NCBI RefSeq assembly: GCF_000374185.1
Contig: NZ_KB910518.1
Span: 1,606,546-1,670,545 of the forward strand
From: Paenibacillus sp. HW567
GTDB taxonomy: Bacteria; Bacillota; Bacilli; Paenibacillales; Paenibacillaceae
DNA length: 64,000 nt
Reading direction: 5' to 3'
The translations under genes and the position numbers were made by a program. Positions within the stretch are counted from its first letter, which is position 1. Each line of letters begins with the position of its first letter. Positions 8,654 through 17,649 of this stretch are shown piece by piece. Below the pieces are notes generated by a model that saw nothing but the letters and a program-made list of their open reading frames with translations, was not told where the DNA came from and did not search any database.

Positions 8654-8705
8654 ATAATGTTCACAGAGGGCAAGACCTATAACGAAACCATTGAGGTGCT
8701 AAGAC

Positions 8706-9647
8706 ATGGGGCAAAATATTGAGACTTTAACGAAAAAGCCGCCGGCTGTGCGGGGGCGCAGGGCCTGGTCGCTGCAAAGGGGCGAGACGCTGGCCGGACT
8801 GCTGTTCGTAAGCCCGATGCTGATCGGGGTAACGATTCTTGTGCTGATACCCATCATTGCCACGCTGGTGCTCGGCTTTGCCGACTGGAACTTTGTGCAG
8901 GGCTTTGACGGCATCCACTGGGTGGGGCTGCAGAATTTCACCAATCTGCTGCAGGATGATATGTTCATCCGCTCGGTGCGCAACAACTTTATTTTTCTGC
9001 TGACAGTGCCGGTATATTTACTGGTGTCGATGGTGCTGGCAATATTGATTGACCGCTACGTGTATATGAAGGGCTATTTTAAAATCGCCTATTTCGTCCC
9101 TTATGTATCCATGACCGTTGCCGTAGCCATTGTATGGCAGGTGCTGTTCCAGCCCTCCTACGGACCGATTAACGAAATGCTGAAGGCCATCGGAATCTCC
9201 GATCCGCCGAAGTGGATTGCCGATCCGCATTTTGCACTTATCTCCATTATGATGATCTCCATCTGGATCTCTATCGGCTTCAACATGATTATCTATATTG
9301 CCGGACTGCAGTCCATTCCGAAGGATTTATATGAGGCTGCCGATATTGACGGAGCAAATGCCTGGACCAAGTTCAGACGGATCACCTTCCCGCTGCTGTC
9401 GCCGACGACCTTTTTCCTGCTTGTAACCGGTATCATCGCCACCTTCAAGGTATTTGATATTATAGCAGTCCTGACTCAGGGGGGACCGATTGGCTCTACA
9501 ACAATGATGGTCTGGTATTTGTATGATACAGCTTTTGTCAATCTGAAGGTTGGGTATGCTTCCGCCATTGCTGTAGTGCTGTTCATATTCGTCATGCTGA
9601 TTACGTTCGGCCAATGGCTGGCAGAGAAGAAATGGGTCAACTACTAG
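8706..9647 (+). CDS. Carbohydrate ABC transporter permease (MalF/UgpA type)
   Basis: Inner-membrane permease of a CUT1 sugar importer, 313 residues, six membrane segments beginning with AGLLFVSPMLIGVTILVLIP (residues about 30-50). The cytoplasmic EAA loop, which docks the ATPase, is visible as YEAADIDGANAWTKFRRITFPLL near residue 210. GAGGTG lies eight bases before the ATG. It pairs with the permease at 9673 and the binding protein at 10864. No ATPase is encoded nearby; CUT1 systems of this group usually share an MsmX-type ATPase encoded elsewhere. Confidence 0.95.
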   Translation: MGQNIETLTKKPPAVRGRRAWSLQRGETLAGLLFVSPMLIGVTILVLIPIIATLVLGFADWNFVQGFDGIHWVGLQNFTNLLQDDMFIRSVRNNFIFLLTVPVYLLVSMVLAILIDRYVYMKGYFKIAYFVPYVSMTVAVAIVWQVLFQPSYGPINEMLKAIGISDPPKWIADPHFALISIMMISIWISIGFNMIIYIAGLQSIPKDLYEAADIDGANAWTKFRRITFPLLSPTTFFLLVTGIIATFKVFDIIAVLTQGGPIGSTTMMVWYLYDTAFVNLKVGYASAIAVVLFIFVMLITFGQWLAEKKWVNY

Positions 9648-9672
9648 ACAGAGAAGTGAGGGAAGAAAACCT

Positions 9673-10512
9673 ATGGAAACGCGTACAGGCCCCGATTGGG
9701 GTAAAATTCTCGTTACAATGGTAATGTTTGCCGGAAGTATATTGTTCCTGCTGCCTTTTATATGGATGCTGGTTACTTCATTCAAGGTGGAGTCGGAAGT
9801 GTTCGCTTATCCGATTCAGTGGCTGCCGAAGCATTGGAATGCGATTGAGAACTACAAGGAGGTCTGGTTCGGAGATTATCCGTTCACGCTGTATTACTGG
9901 AACTCGATTAAGGTGGCGGTGATTACGACTGCGGCGTCCTGCCTAATCTCGGCTATGGCTGCCTACGGCTTCTCCAAGATCAAATTCCGCGCCAGCAATA
10001 TCCTGTTTATGATTGTGCTCGTTACCTATATGATTCCAGGACAGGCTATTCTGATTCCGCAGTTTATTATTTACCGTAATATCGGGCTGTTCGACAGCCA
10101 TCTGGGGCTGATTCTGCTCGGGACCTTCAGTGTGCTTGGGACCTTTATGCTGCGGCAGTTTTTTATGGGGCTGCATCAGGAGTTCATTGAATCGGCCAAA
10201 ATCGACGGTGCCGGACATCCGCGTATTTTCTGGTCGATTGCCCTGCCGCTGGTGAAGCCTGCGGTAGCCACTTACGCGATTCTGCGCTTTATCTGGACCT
10301 GGAACGATTATCAGAACCCGCTAATCTTCATCCGCAGTGACAAATGGCTGACCCTTCCGATTGCCATCCAGAAATTCACTTCGATGAGCGGGGAATTCTA
10401 TTCACTGATTATGGCTGCGGCAGTATCGGCGATTCTTCCTTTAATCATTATCTTCATTCTGGGTCAAAAGAACGTTATTGAGGGCATCGCGCTGGGCGGA
10501 GTGAAGGGGTGA
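9673..10512 (+). CDS. Carbohydrate ABC transporter permease (MalG/UgpE type)
   Basis: Second CUT1 permease, 279 residues with six membrane segments (first at residues about 13-33, MVMFAGSILFLLPFIWMLVTS). The EAA loop reads FIESAKIDGAGHPRIFWSIALPL. It starts 26 bp after the first permease, with GAGGGAAG as ribosome binding site. The two permeases form the membrane channel for the substrate bound by the lipoprotein at 10864, probably an oligosaccharide given the lyase and hydrolase genes downstream. Confidence 0.95.
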   Translation: METRTGPDWGKILVTMVMFAGSILFLLPFIWMLVTSFKVESEVFAYPIQWLPKHWNAIENYKEVWFGDYPFTLYYWNSIKVAVITTAASCLISAMAAYGFSKIKFRASNILFMIVLVTYMIPGQAILIPQFIIYRNIGLFDSHLGLILLGTFSVLGTFMLRQFFMGLHQEFIESAKIDGAGHPRIFWSIALPLVKPAVATYAILRFIWTWNDYQNPLIFIRSDKWLTLPIAIQKFTSMSGEFYSLIMAAAVSAILPLIIIFILGQKNVIEGIALGGVKG

Positions 10513-10584
10513 ATGTGAGGAGTATCTGCTGCTACAACCGCAAACTGGTGTATAAAATGAATTTGAAGAATTCATAAAAGGGCG

Positions 10585-10725
10585 GAGTGACGGAGGGGAA
10601 GTTTGGAACTGTAGGAGCGGTAGCGTCCGCCTTTGTCTTCGAATTTCATCCGCTAAGAGCGGTATAAATCAAGAAATTTGAAGACAACAGCGGCCGGAAG
10701 TCCAAACATTCCCCGCAGTCACGAC
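10585..10725. repeat. Long imperfect intergenic palindrome (about 140 bp)
   Basis: Left arm parts GTGACGGAGGGGAA, GTTTGGA, TTGTCTTCGAATTT and CCGCT are answered in reverse complement by TACCGCT-side, AAATTTGAAGACAA, TCCAAAC and TTCCCCGCAGTCAC on the right. The two arms fold over a centre near 10655. It sits between the second permease and the binding-protein gene. It could act as a processing or attenuation hairpin inside the transport operon, or be a copy of a dispersed palindromic repeat; only a genome search can tell. Confidence 0.7.
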
Positions 10726-10802
10726 CAAGCCCCGTTATGTAGATTTTTTGCTTATACAAGTAAAAATAATTCAATAAAAGTAAATATTGTTTCATGTGTC
10801 AA

Positions 10803-10822
10803 ATGAAAGCGTATTCTATAAT
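10803..10822 (+). promoter_or_regulatory. Possible cre site and -10 box ahead of the binding-protein gene
   Basis: ATGAAAGCGTATTCTA resembles the CcpA cre consensus WTGNNARCGNWWWCAW with one clear mismatch, and overlaps TATAAT (10817-10822), 42 bases before the start codon. A convincing -35 is missing. Confidence 0.4.
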
Positions 10823-10863
10823 TCGGTTATAAGTCACTGATATTTTTGAGGAGGGGTTCTAAA

Positions 10864-12273
10864 ATGATCAAAAGAAAAGTATGGGGAACAGCAATTTCGG
10901 GTGTTCTGATGTTAAGCCTGCTCGCCGGCTGCGGCGGCAATAACAACAATGACGCCGCAAGCGGCGGGACGGATGGCGCGGCGAATCAGGCGGAAAGCGG
11001 AGCCGCCGCCGGCAGTACAGAGAAAACAAATCTTCGGCTCTATACATACGGGACGGAGGAAGCGTACAACTGGAAGCATACGCTGGAGGCTTATGAAGCA
11101 GCTAATCCGGAGGTCACCATTGAACTGGTACAGTTAAGTGAGAAAGGCGATACACAGGAAGCGTTCAAGAAGCTTGATCTGGAGGCGGCATCCTCTGCGC
11201 AAATGGACATCCTGATGTTTAGCGATGCGGCAGGATATGCACAACGTGTGGCGCTTGGCATGGCTGAGCCTTTGGATGATTATATCGCCAAGGACGGCTT
11301 CAAGGTAGAAGAGGATTATAAAGTGGATACCCGTCTCGATGGCAAGGTCTATTCGCTGCCAGGCAAATTCAATCCGTGGTATGTGCTGCTGAACAAGGAC
11401 AATCTGGATGAAGCCGGTCTTGCGGTTCCAACTGATTGGACCTGGGATGATTTTGCCGACTATGCCAAGAAGCTGACCAAGGGCGAAGGTGCTGAGAAGC
11501 GTTACGGCGCGTATTTCCACGGTCCGCAGGCAGGAGGCTGGATGGAGTTCCTGAAGCTGAAGATGGAGAACCAGCCGCAGAACTCTGAATTTCTGAAGGC
11601 AGACGGCACCTCCAATCTGGAGGACCCGAATTTCAAGGCAACGCTTGAGCTCAGGCTGAGAATGGAAAAAGAGGATAAATCCTCGGTGCCTTACACCGAC
11701 ATGATCTCGCAAAAGCTGGCTTATCGTACACAATTCTTCAACCAGTCGGCCAGTATGATTCTGATCGGAAGCTGGATGAACACGGAGATCGGCGGAACAG
11801 AAAAGGTGCCTTTGAACTTTAATCTCGCGGTAGCGCCGTTTCCGAAGAACAACGCTGGTGATGAAAATGGTCTGACGCCAGTGACTACAGACTATGTGGC
11901 TGTAGCCGCCAAATCCAAAAACAAGGAAGCCGCCTATAAATTTGTCCGCTGGTACACCACGGAAGGCCAGCTTGTCCAAGGTAAAAACATTCCGGCCTGG
12001 AGCAAGGTGACAAGTGATCAGGTGGAAGGGATTATTGACACGATCCTTGCCGGCACGAAGAATCCGGAGAAGGTTGACAAGAAATCACTCGTAGACACGC
12101 TCGTAGCTTCCAAAGCATCGGCAATCATTCCACCGGCCACCTATCAGGCTGAGGTATACAAAGCGATTAACGAGGAATATGAGAAGATGATTCTTGGCGA
12201 TCAGGATGTGGATAAGACCGTTCAAAACGCTCAGGACCGTGTTAATAAAATAATTGCGGCCAACAAAAAATAA
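10864..12273 (+). CDS. Extracellular carbohydrate-binding lipoprotein (ABC importer)
   Basis: Substrate-binding lipoprotein of the CUT1 importer, 469 residues. The ATG at 10864 is preceded by GAGGAGGGG; an in-frame TTG at 10846 overlaps that site. Lipobox LLAGC gives modified Cys23, followed by a flexible Gly/Asn/Ala linker to about residue 60. The mature part shows the family-1 binding-protein pattern (TNLRLYTYGTEEAYNWKHTLEAYEAANPEV; VYSLPGKFNPWYVLLNKDNLDEAGL). It has its own upstream region with a possible promoter, so it can be expressed more strongly than the permeases. The ligand is probably a uronic-acid oligosaccharide, inferred only from the lyase genes downstream. Confidence 0.94.
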   Translation: MIKRKVWGTAISGVLMLSLLAGCGGNNNNDAASGGTDGAANQAESGAAAGSTEKTNLRLYTYGTEEAYNWKHTLEAYEAANPEVTIELVQLSEKGDTQEAFKKLDLEAASSAQMDILMFSDAAGYAQRVALGMAEPLDDYIAKDGFKVEEDYKVDTRLDGKVYSLPGKFNPWYVLLNKDNLDEAGLAVPTDWTWDDFADYAKKLTKGEGAEKRYGAYFHGPQAGGWMEFLKLKMENQPQNSEFLKADGTSNLEDPNFKATLELRLRMEKEDKSSVPYTDMISQKLAYRTQFFNQSASMILIGSWMNTEIGGTEKVPLNFNLAVAPFPKNNAGDENGLTPVTTDYVAVAAKSKNKEAAYKFVRWYTTEGQLVQGKNIPAWSKVTSDQVEGIIDTILAGTKNPEKVDKKSLVDTLVASKASAIIPPATYQAEVYKAINEEYEKMILGDQDVDKTVQNAQDRVNKIIAANKK

Positions 12274-12370
12274 TTTGATATAATGTTAACAAATTCAAGT
12301 GATTGTGGGGCGGCCTGCCCTCCTTAATGGGAGAGCAAAGCCGTTTCTACTTGTCTGGGGGGATACAGCC

Positions 12371-14179
12371 ATGCTTGGCAGACTCAGGGAGCTTACCCCG
12401 AAATCAATCCGGCATAAGCTGATCATAGCTTCTATAGCCTGTATCCTCGTTCCGGCTGCCCTAACGCTGCTTATTTACAATTCCTTGACCCAGGAGGCCG
12501 TCAAACGGCAGGCGATTGCCAATGCGGAGGATTCCCTGGAGCTGGTGAACGGCTCGGTGACGAACAGCCTGAAGGGGATGCTGACCATCGCCAACTACGT
12601 CCAGACCAATCCCGGCCTGAAAGCCTATTTCAAGCTGGCGGCGACCAACAATGTCAGCGGCAACGAGTATCAACGGTTTATGGATTCGAACCGGGTGCTG
12701 GAACAATTGGATACCCTTACAGTCGTTGGACAGAACAGCTATGTCACGATCCTTTTGACGAATGATACGTATTTCATGAACTATTCTGTTAGCGATTACA
12801 ATCCGCTGGATATCAAGCAGAAGAGCTGGTTCCGCAAGATGACGGAGCTGAAGGGGTTGGAGTCCTATTGGGCGGGTGTGGAGCCGACGGCATTTTCCTA
12901 TGATAAATTTGATCATCCCTATCAGATCACCGTGGCCCGGACTCTGCGTCTGGACAGCACGGAGATTTACGGCTATGCGGTAGTGACGATTATGGAGGAC
13001 CAACTGCACAATATCTTTGGCAATCTGTCAGCAGGACAAAAGGTAGTGCTGCTGGACGGCGAAGACAATATTGTGTCTGAGGCGGCTTCGGAACGGCTTG
13101 GCCAGCCTTTTCCGTATGCGGCTGCTGTGGACCGGTTAGACGGTTCCGGGGTGGTGACGATTGCCGGAGACAGGTACCTGGTGGTGCAGCAGAAGCTTTC
13201 CTTCAACGGCTGGCGTCTGGTGCTGATGCAGCCCTATAAGATGAGCATCGTCGATATCAGCTCGATCTTTAACCGTGTGTTTATTATTCAACTGCTCTCC
13301 TTCTTCTTATTTCTTCTTCTGCTGATTACACTCGTGCGGACCTTCACGAAGCCGCTGGTAAGGCTAGGCAAAGTGACAAGTGCGGTACAGCGGGGCAATC
13401 TGGAGGTTCGTTCCGGGGTCAGAGGCAATGACGAGATCGGGCGGCTTGGCCTGCTGTTCGACCAGATGCTCGACCGGGTGAAGGAGATGATATTCGAGGT
13501 GTCGGACACCCAGGCGCGCAAGAGAAAGGCGGAGCTGAAAATGCTCCAGGCCCAGATCAACCCTCATTTTCTGTTCAATGTGCTGAACTCGATCCGCATG
13601 AAGGTGATGAAGCGCGGAGACCCGGAGAGCGCCAAAATGATCGGCTCGCTGTCCATGCTGCTGAGGATGACGATCAGCCGTGAGGAGGATGAGATTTTCC
13701 TGCATGAGGAGATGGATCTGGTCTCGCATTATGTCGGCCTGATGAATTTGCGGCAGAAGGAGAAGGCGGAGCTGCAACTGGAGATAGATCCGAAGGCTTT
13801 TCTGATTAAGGTGCCGCGCTTCTTCCTTCAGCCGCTGGTGGAGAACGCGCTGATTCACGGGCTCAGCCAACAGCCGGGGATCATCAGCATCCGGGCGGCA
13901 GTGGAGGCGAAGGGGATTGTTCTCGTGGTTGCTGACAACGGGCGGGGGATGAACGACAGCAAGCTGTCATTCATCAAGAGCCGGGTGGAGGAAGGGACCT
14001 GGAACGCTTCTGATCCTGAGCCTAAAGCTTCCTTCTCCGGCATGGGCATGCACAATGTAGCGGAACGGATGCGGATGCTGTTTGGCGGGGAATTTGCCAT
14101 TGATATCCGCAGCGAAGAAGGTACAGGCACCTCAGTTGAAATGCATATTCCGTACAGAGAGGAGATGCGGGATGTATAG
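12371..14179 (+). CDS. YesM-type sensor histidine kinase
   Basis: Membrane sensor kinase, 602 residues from the ATG at 12371 (GGGGGGAT upstream). A first membrane helix near residues 18-38 (ASIACILVPAALTLLIYN), an extracellular Cache-like sensor of about 250 residues, a second helix near 300-322 (LLSFFLFLLLLITLV) and a HAMP linker follow in order. The His_kinase domain carries NPHFLFN with phospho-acceptor His399, and the HATPase domain shows PLVENALIHG and ADNGRGM. It overlaps the response regulator gene by 8 bp. Such pairs normally sense the sugar ligand, often through the neighbouring binding protein, and switch on the local transport and degradation genes. Confidence 0.95.
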   Translation: MLGRLRELTPKSIRHKLIIASIACILVPAALTLLIYNSLTQEAVKRQAIANAEDSLELVNGSVTNSLKGMLTIANYVQTNPGLKAYFKLAATNNVSGNEYQRFMDSNRVLEQLDTLTVVGQNSYVTILLTNDTYFMNYSVSDYNPLDIKQKSWFRKMTELKGLESYWAGVEPTAFSYDKFDHPYQITVARTLRLDSTEIYGYAVVTIMEDQLHNIFGNLSAGQKVVLLDGEDNIVSEAASERLGQPFPYAAAVDRLDGSGVVTIAGDRYLVVQQKLSFNGWRLVLMQPYKMSIVDISSIFNRVFIIQLLSFFLFLLLLITLVRTFTKPLVRLGKVTSAVQRGNLEVRSGVRGNDEIGRLGLLFDQMLDRVKEMIFEVSDTQARKRKAELKMLQAQINPHFLFNVLNSIRMKVMKRGDPESAKMIGSLSMLLRMTISREEDEIFLHEEMDLVSHYVGLMNLRQKEKAELQLEIDPKAFLIKVPRFFLQPLVENALIHGLSQQPGIISIRAAVEAKGIVLVVADNGRGMNDSKLSFIKSRVEEGTWNASDPEPKASFSGMGMHNVAERMRMLFGGEFAIDIRSEEGTGTSVEMHIPYREEMRDV

Positions 14180-15779
14180 AGTCATGCTTGTAGATGACGA
14201 TTATCCGGTTATAGAGCTGTTATCCGAGAGCATCCGCTGGGAAGAGCTGGGCTTTGATCTGATGAGCACGCATGAGAATGGGGCAAGCGCCTGGGAGCAA
14301 GCGCAGCAGGAAATGCCGGATATTCTGATTACCGATATCGGTATGCCGCGGATGAACGGACTCGAATTGTCCGCACGTGTCAAGGAGCTGCAGCCGGGCG
14401 TACGGATCGCGATTCTATCCTGCCATAATGAATTTCAGTATGCCCAGCAGGCAATGCGCCTGAATGTGCAGGATTATTTGCTGAAGGATGCGCTTGACCC
14501 GGAGAATCTTGTACAATTGCTGCTGCGGTTCAAGGAATCGCTGGATGAGGAGAACCGTGCAGGCTGGGAGAATTCCCGGATGAAGATTTTGTTCGGAGAG
14601 ACAAGGGAGCTGCGCAAGGAGCGCAGCTTCAAGAATTTCATCCATCAGCCGCTGCTGTCCCCGGGGAAATGGATGGATGAGGCTGCTGAATACGGATTGT
14701 TCCAGCGGGGGGAATTCTGCCTGCCTGTCATCGCCTGCCTGGAGGATTACCGGCATGTGAAATACCGTTTCTCCTCGGATCAGACCCTGCATTTTGCCGT
14801 GAGCAATGTGATGAACGAGGTACTTGACGGGATGCTGCCCCGCGGACTTTACATTGGTTATAATGTGAAAACCTCATTCCTGCTGTTCTCCTATAAGCTA
14901 GGGCTGCAAGGCAATATTTATGCAGAGGCTGCCGCCGGACTGCAGGCTGTCCAGTCCACCTTGTCCAGAGTGCTGAAGGTCCGCATGTCCTTCATTACGG
15001 GAGAGGGCACAGGAACGCCGGAGGGGCTCAAGCAGCAGCTATGTGAATTGCTGGACGCCGATGATCAGCGTTTCTATCTGGTGCAAGGTGAAATTGCCAA
15101 AAGAAAGCCTGTGCTCCCGTCTGGAAGCCAGGGAAATCTCTTCGCTTATTACGATCAGGCAGCGGCAGAGCTGCGGGAGGTGCTGCTCGGCAGGCCGGCA
15201 GAGCAGGCGCGGACCGTGACGGAGAAGTGGATATCGCTCATCCGTGATGAGAAGTATCCACCGGAATGCGTCAGGGACTGGACGCTGAAGCTCCTCCTGG
15301 ACCTCAAGTTGAAGCTGCACTCCCTGCAGTCCATCCGGCCAGCATATTCGGCGGATACGCTGCACAAGGAAATCGTGGATATTGATTCCCTGTCCGCACT
15401 GCGGGAGTGGCTGGATAACCATCTGGAATCCATTGCCGCCGCCAGGGGCGCGGGGGCCGGAGGCAGCAAAAGGGCTGAAGTAACAGAAGCCTGCAAGTAT
15501 GTCTCGTTACGCCTTAGTTCAAGGATCAGTCTTGATGAGGTGGCGGATCATCTGCATCTTAACGCAAGTTATTTCAGCAGGCTGTTCAAGAAGGAGACTG
15601 GCACTACTTTTATCGAATATGTTACCAGGCTAAAAATGGAAAGGGCCAAGGAGCTTCTGGATGGGACACATTCCACGGTGGGGGAAATTTGCGAACAGCT
15701 CGGCTATGACAATCAGAGCTATTTCATTAAGACATTTAAGGTCCATGCGGGGGTAACGCCTGCGGAATACCGGGGTTAG
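14172..15779 (+). CDS. YesN-type response regulator with AraC DNA-binding domain
   Basis: Cytoplasmic partner of the preceding kinase, 535 residues. The receiver domain (residues 1-120) has the acidic pocket DDD at 8-10, phospho-acceptor Asp54 in ITDIGMPRMNG, and a KDA variant of the switch lysine in YLLKDALDPEN. The C-terminal 100 residues form two AraC helix-turn-helix units (LDEVADHLHLNASYFSRLFKK and CEQLGYDNQSYFIKTFK, ending GVTPAEYRG). The start at 14172 (MYRVMLVDDD) lies inside the kinase gene's last codons. Likely targets are the transporter genes upstream and the degradative genes downstream. Confidence 0.95.
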   Translation: MYRVMLVDDDYPVIELLSESIRWEELGFDLMSTHENGASAWEQAQQEMPDILITDIGMPRMNGLELSARVKELQPGVRIAILSCHNEFQYAQQAMRLNVQDYLLKDALDPENLVQLLLRFKESLDEENRAGWENSRMKILFGETRELRKERSFKNFIHQPLLSPGKWMDEAAEYGLFQRGEFCLPVIACLEDYRHVKYRFSSDQTLHFAVSNVMNEVLDGMLPRGLYIGYNVKTSFLLFSYKLGLQGNIYAEAAAGLQAVQSTLSRVLKVRMSFITGEGTGTPEGLKQQLCELLDADDQRFYLVQGEIAKRKPVLPSGSQGNLFAYYDQAAAELREVLLGRPAEQARTVTEKWISLIRDEKYPPECVRDWTLKLLLDLKLKLHSLQSIRPAYSADTLHKEIVDIDSLSALREWLDNHLESIAAARGAGAGGSKRAEVTEACKYVSLRLSSRISLDEVADHLHLNASYFSRLFKKETGTTFIEYVTRLKMERAKELLDGTHSTVGEICEQLGYDNQSYFIKTFKVHAGVTPAEYRG

Positions 15780-15806
15780 CCTGCATGGCGGGAAAGGCGG
15801 CGCGTA

Positions 15807-17615
15807 ATGGAACGATCCGAACTGCTCGCGGCAGTCAGAAATATGGCGGAAGCCGATGAGAGGCTCTATTATCCTGAAGGAGACTCGAAGCGCTTCTGGT
15901 CCGGGGTTAGGCAGCTAGCTGCCTATGCAGAGGAGGTCGCGGAAATCCGCGGAGAAGGAGCAAGGCTGAAGGGAACGGCGATCCCCGGGCTTACGTATGA
16001 GCTGTTCTCCATCTATAGCCGTACCGGTTCCAGGCTGGAATATGAAGGGGTCTATTTCGAGCGGAGAAGAATATTGAACACGGCTGTGCTGTTATCACTG
16101 CTGGAGCCGGAGCAGGAGTCGCATGTAAGCGCTGTATGTGAGATTGTATGGAGCATCTGCGGCGAGAATACCTGGTGCCTGCCCGCCCATGTGGGAGAGA
16201 GCGGAATATCGGAGACCATTGATCTGTTCTCGGCTGAGACCGGCTTTGCGCTTAGTGAAATCCGCTGCTTGCTCGGGGACCGGCTTCCGGCCCTGCTGCA
16301 GGCCCGGATACAGGAAGAAGTACATAAGCGCCTGTTCGTGCCCTACCTGACCTCAGGTCCCTATCACTGGGAGACGGCAACGCATAACTGGGCCGCTGTC
16401 TGCTCCGGCTCGATGGGTTCGGCAGCCCTGCTGCTGATAAAGGACCCCGAAGTCCTTACAGATATTCTCATCAAGGTACAGGACACGATGGAATATTACC
16501 TTCGGGGCTTCGGAGAGGACGGCGCCTGTCTGGAGGGGCTGGGTTATTGGAATTACGGCTTTGGTTATTTCGTCTATTATGCCGATCTGCTCCGCCGCAG
16601 AAGCAAGGGAGCGCTGGATTGGTTCGGGCGGGATAAGGTGGGCAGCATCGCTTCGTTCCAGCAGAAATGCTTTCTTGGCGGGGACCTGGTGGCGAACTTC
16701 TCCGATTCGCAGCAGAATGGCAGTGTGTTCCTGGGCCTAAGCCATTATCTTGCTGTGGCTTATCCCGAAGTGGAGCCGCCTCCCGCGTCTCTTCGGGCCG
16801 CCTACACGGACGACCACTGCAGCCGCTGGGCTCCGGCGCTGCGCAATCTGCTCTGGCGTTGCCCGGAGGCGGGCAGCAGCGAATGGGGCAGCGCCAGCAG
16901 CTATCTGCCGGATGCAGCGTGGCTGCTGTCCCGCCGAATCGGACCGGAGGGAGCGTTCGGCTTTGCCGCGAAGGGCGGGAACAATGCCGAGCCTCACAAC
17001 CACAATGATCTCGGCCAGTTCATTCTGCTCGGAGAAGGGACGGTCTACCTCTCTGACCTTGGATGCGGAGAGTACACCGCGGATTACTTCGGCGCAGCGC
17101 GGTACACTTATGACTGCAACGGCTCGCAGGGCCATAGTGTTCCGATTATTGACGGCCAGTATCAGCGTCCGGGAGCGGATGCTTATGCAGAGGTTCTGGA
17201 GGCTGCTGCGGGCGGAGGCGCAGATGTGCTGAAGCTTGATTTAACCCGGGCCTACGGCCATGTGCCGCTGGAGCGGTTGACACGTTCCTTCAGGTGGCAT
17301 GGAGAGGGGGAACTGCCGGTGCTGGAGCTGATCGACGAATTCCGGTTTGGGGGAGTGCCGGAGACATTGACCGAGCGGTTCGTGACCTTTTGCCGGCCGG
17401 TGCTGGAGGAAGGCAGTATTGTGCTGGAAGGCAAAGACGGGCGGAGGCTGCGCATATGTAGTGGCGGCGGCCCGCTCAACGCGGAAATTACGGAACATAC
17501 CTACAATGACCATTTTGGGGCGGTTAAGACCTGGTATGGTCTCGATTATCATGCCTTAGGGAAGCTGGACAAGCAGGCAAGATATGAATTTAAGTTTCAG
17601 TTCATGAACTTATAG
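15807..17615 (+). CDS. Heparinase II/III-like polysaccharide lyase family protein
   Basis: Protein of 602 residues with an alpha/alpha-toroid first half and a C-terminal heparinase II/III-like beta region. The hallmark EPHNHNDLGQFIL (residues about 395-407) contains the His/Asn cluster seen in these lyases; WETATHNWAAVC near residue 190 is another conserved stretch. Family enzymes cleave uronic-acid glycosidic bonds by beta-elimination, leaving an unsaturated uronyl end. There is no signal peptide, so it probably works on imported oligosaccharides in the cytoplasm. It lies 27 bp after the response regulator and 34 bp before the GH88 gene, whose product would remove the unsaturated residue. 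Substrate (heparin-like, alginate-like or other) cannot be told. Confidence 0.87.
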   Translation: MERSELLAAVRNMAEADERLYYPEGDSKRFWSGVRQLAAYAEEVAEIRGEGARLKGTAIPGLTYELFSIYSRTGSRLEYEGVYFERRRILNTAVLLSLLEPEQESHVSAVCEIVWSICGENTWCLPAHVGESGISETIDLFSAETGFALSEIRCLLGDRLPALLQARIQEEVHKRLFVPYLTSGPYHWETATHNWAAVCSGSMGSAALLLIKDPEVLTDILIKVQDTMEYYLRGFGEDGACLEGLGYWNYGFGYFVYYADLLRRRSKGALDWFGRDKVGSIASFQQKCFLGGDLVANFSDSQQNGSVFLGLSHYLAVAYPEVEPPPASLRAAYTDDHCSRWAPALRNLLWRCPEAGSSEWGSASSYLPDAAWLLSRRIGPEGAFGFAAKGGNNAEPHNHNDLGQFILLGEGTVYLSDLGCGEYTADYFGAARYTYDCNGSQGHSVPIIDGQYQRPGADAYAEVLEAAAGGGADVLKLDLTRAYGHVPLERLTRSFRWHGEGELPVLELIDEFRFGGVPETLTERFVTFCRPVLEEGSIVLEGKDGRRLRICSGGGPLNAEITEHTYNDHFGAVKTWYGLDYHALGKLDKQARYEFKFQFMNL

Positions 17616-17649
17616 ATGATATCAAATCCATGAATGGCGGTGGCTCAAG

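Noticed and set aside
11134..11979. 281-residue minus-strand frame opposite the sugar-binding protein gene
   Set aside because: Antisense shadow of a gene with lipobox, family motifs and a good ribosome binding site; the minus frame has neither start signal nor domain.
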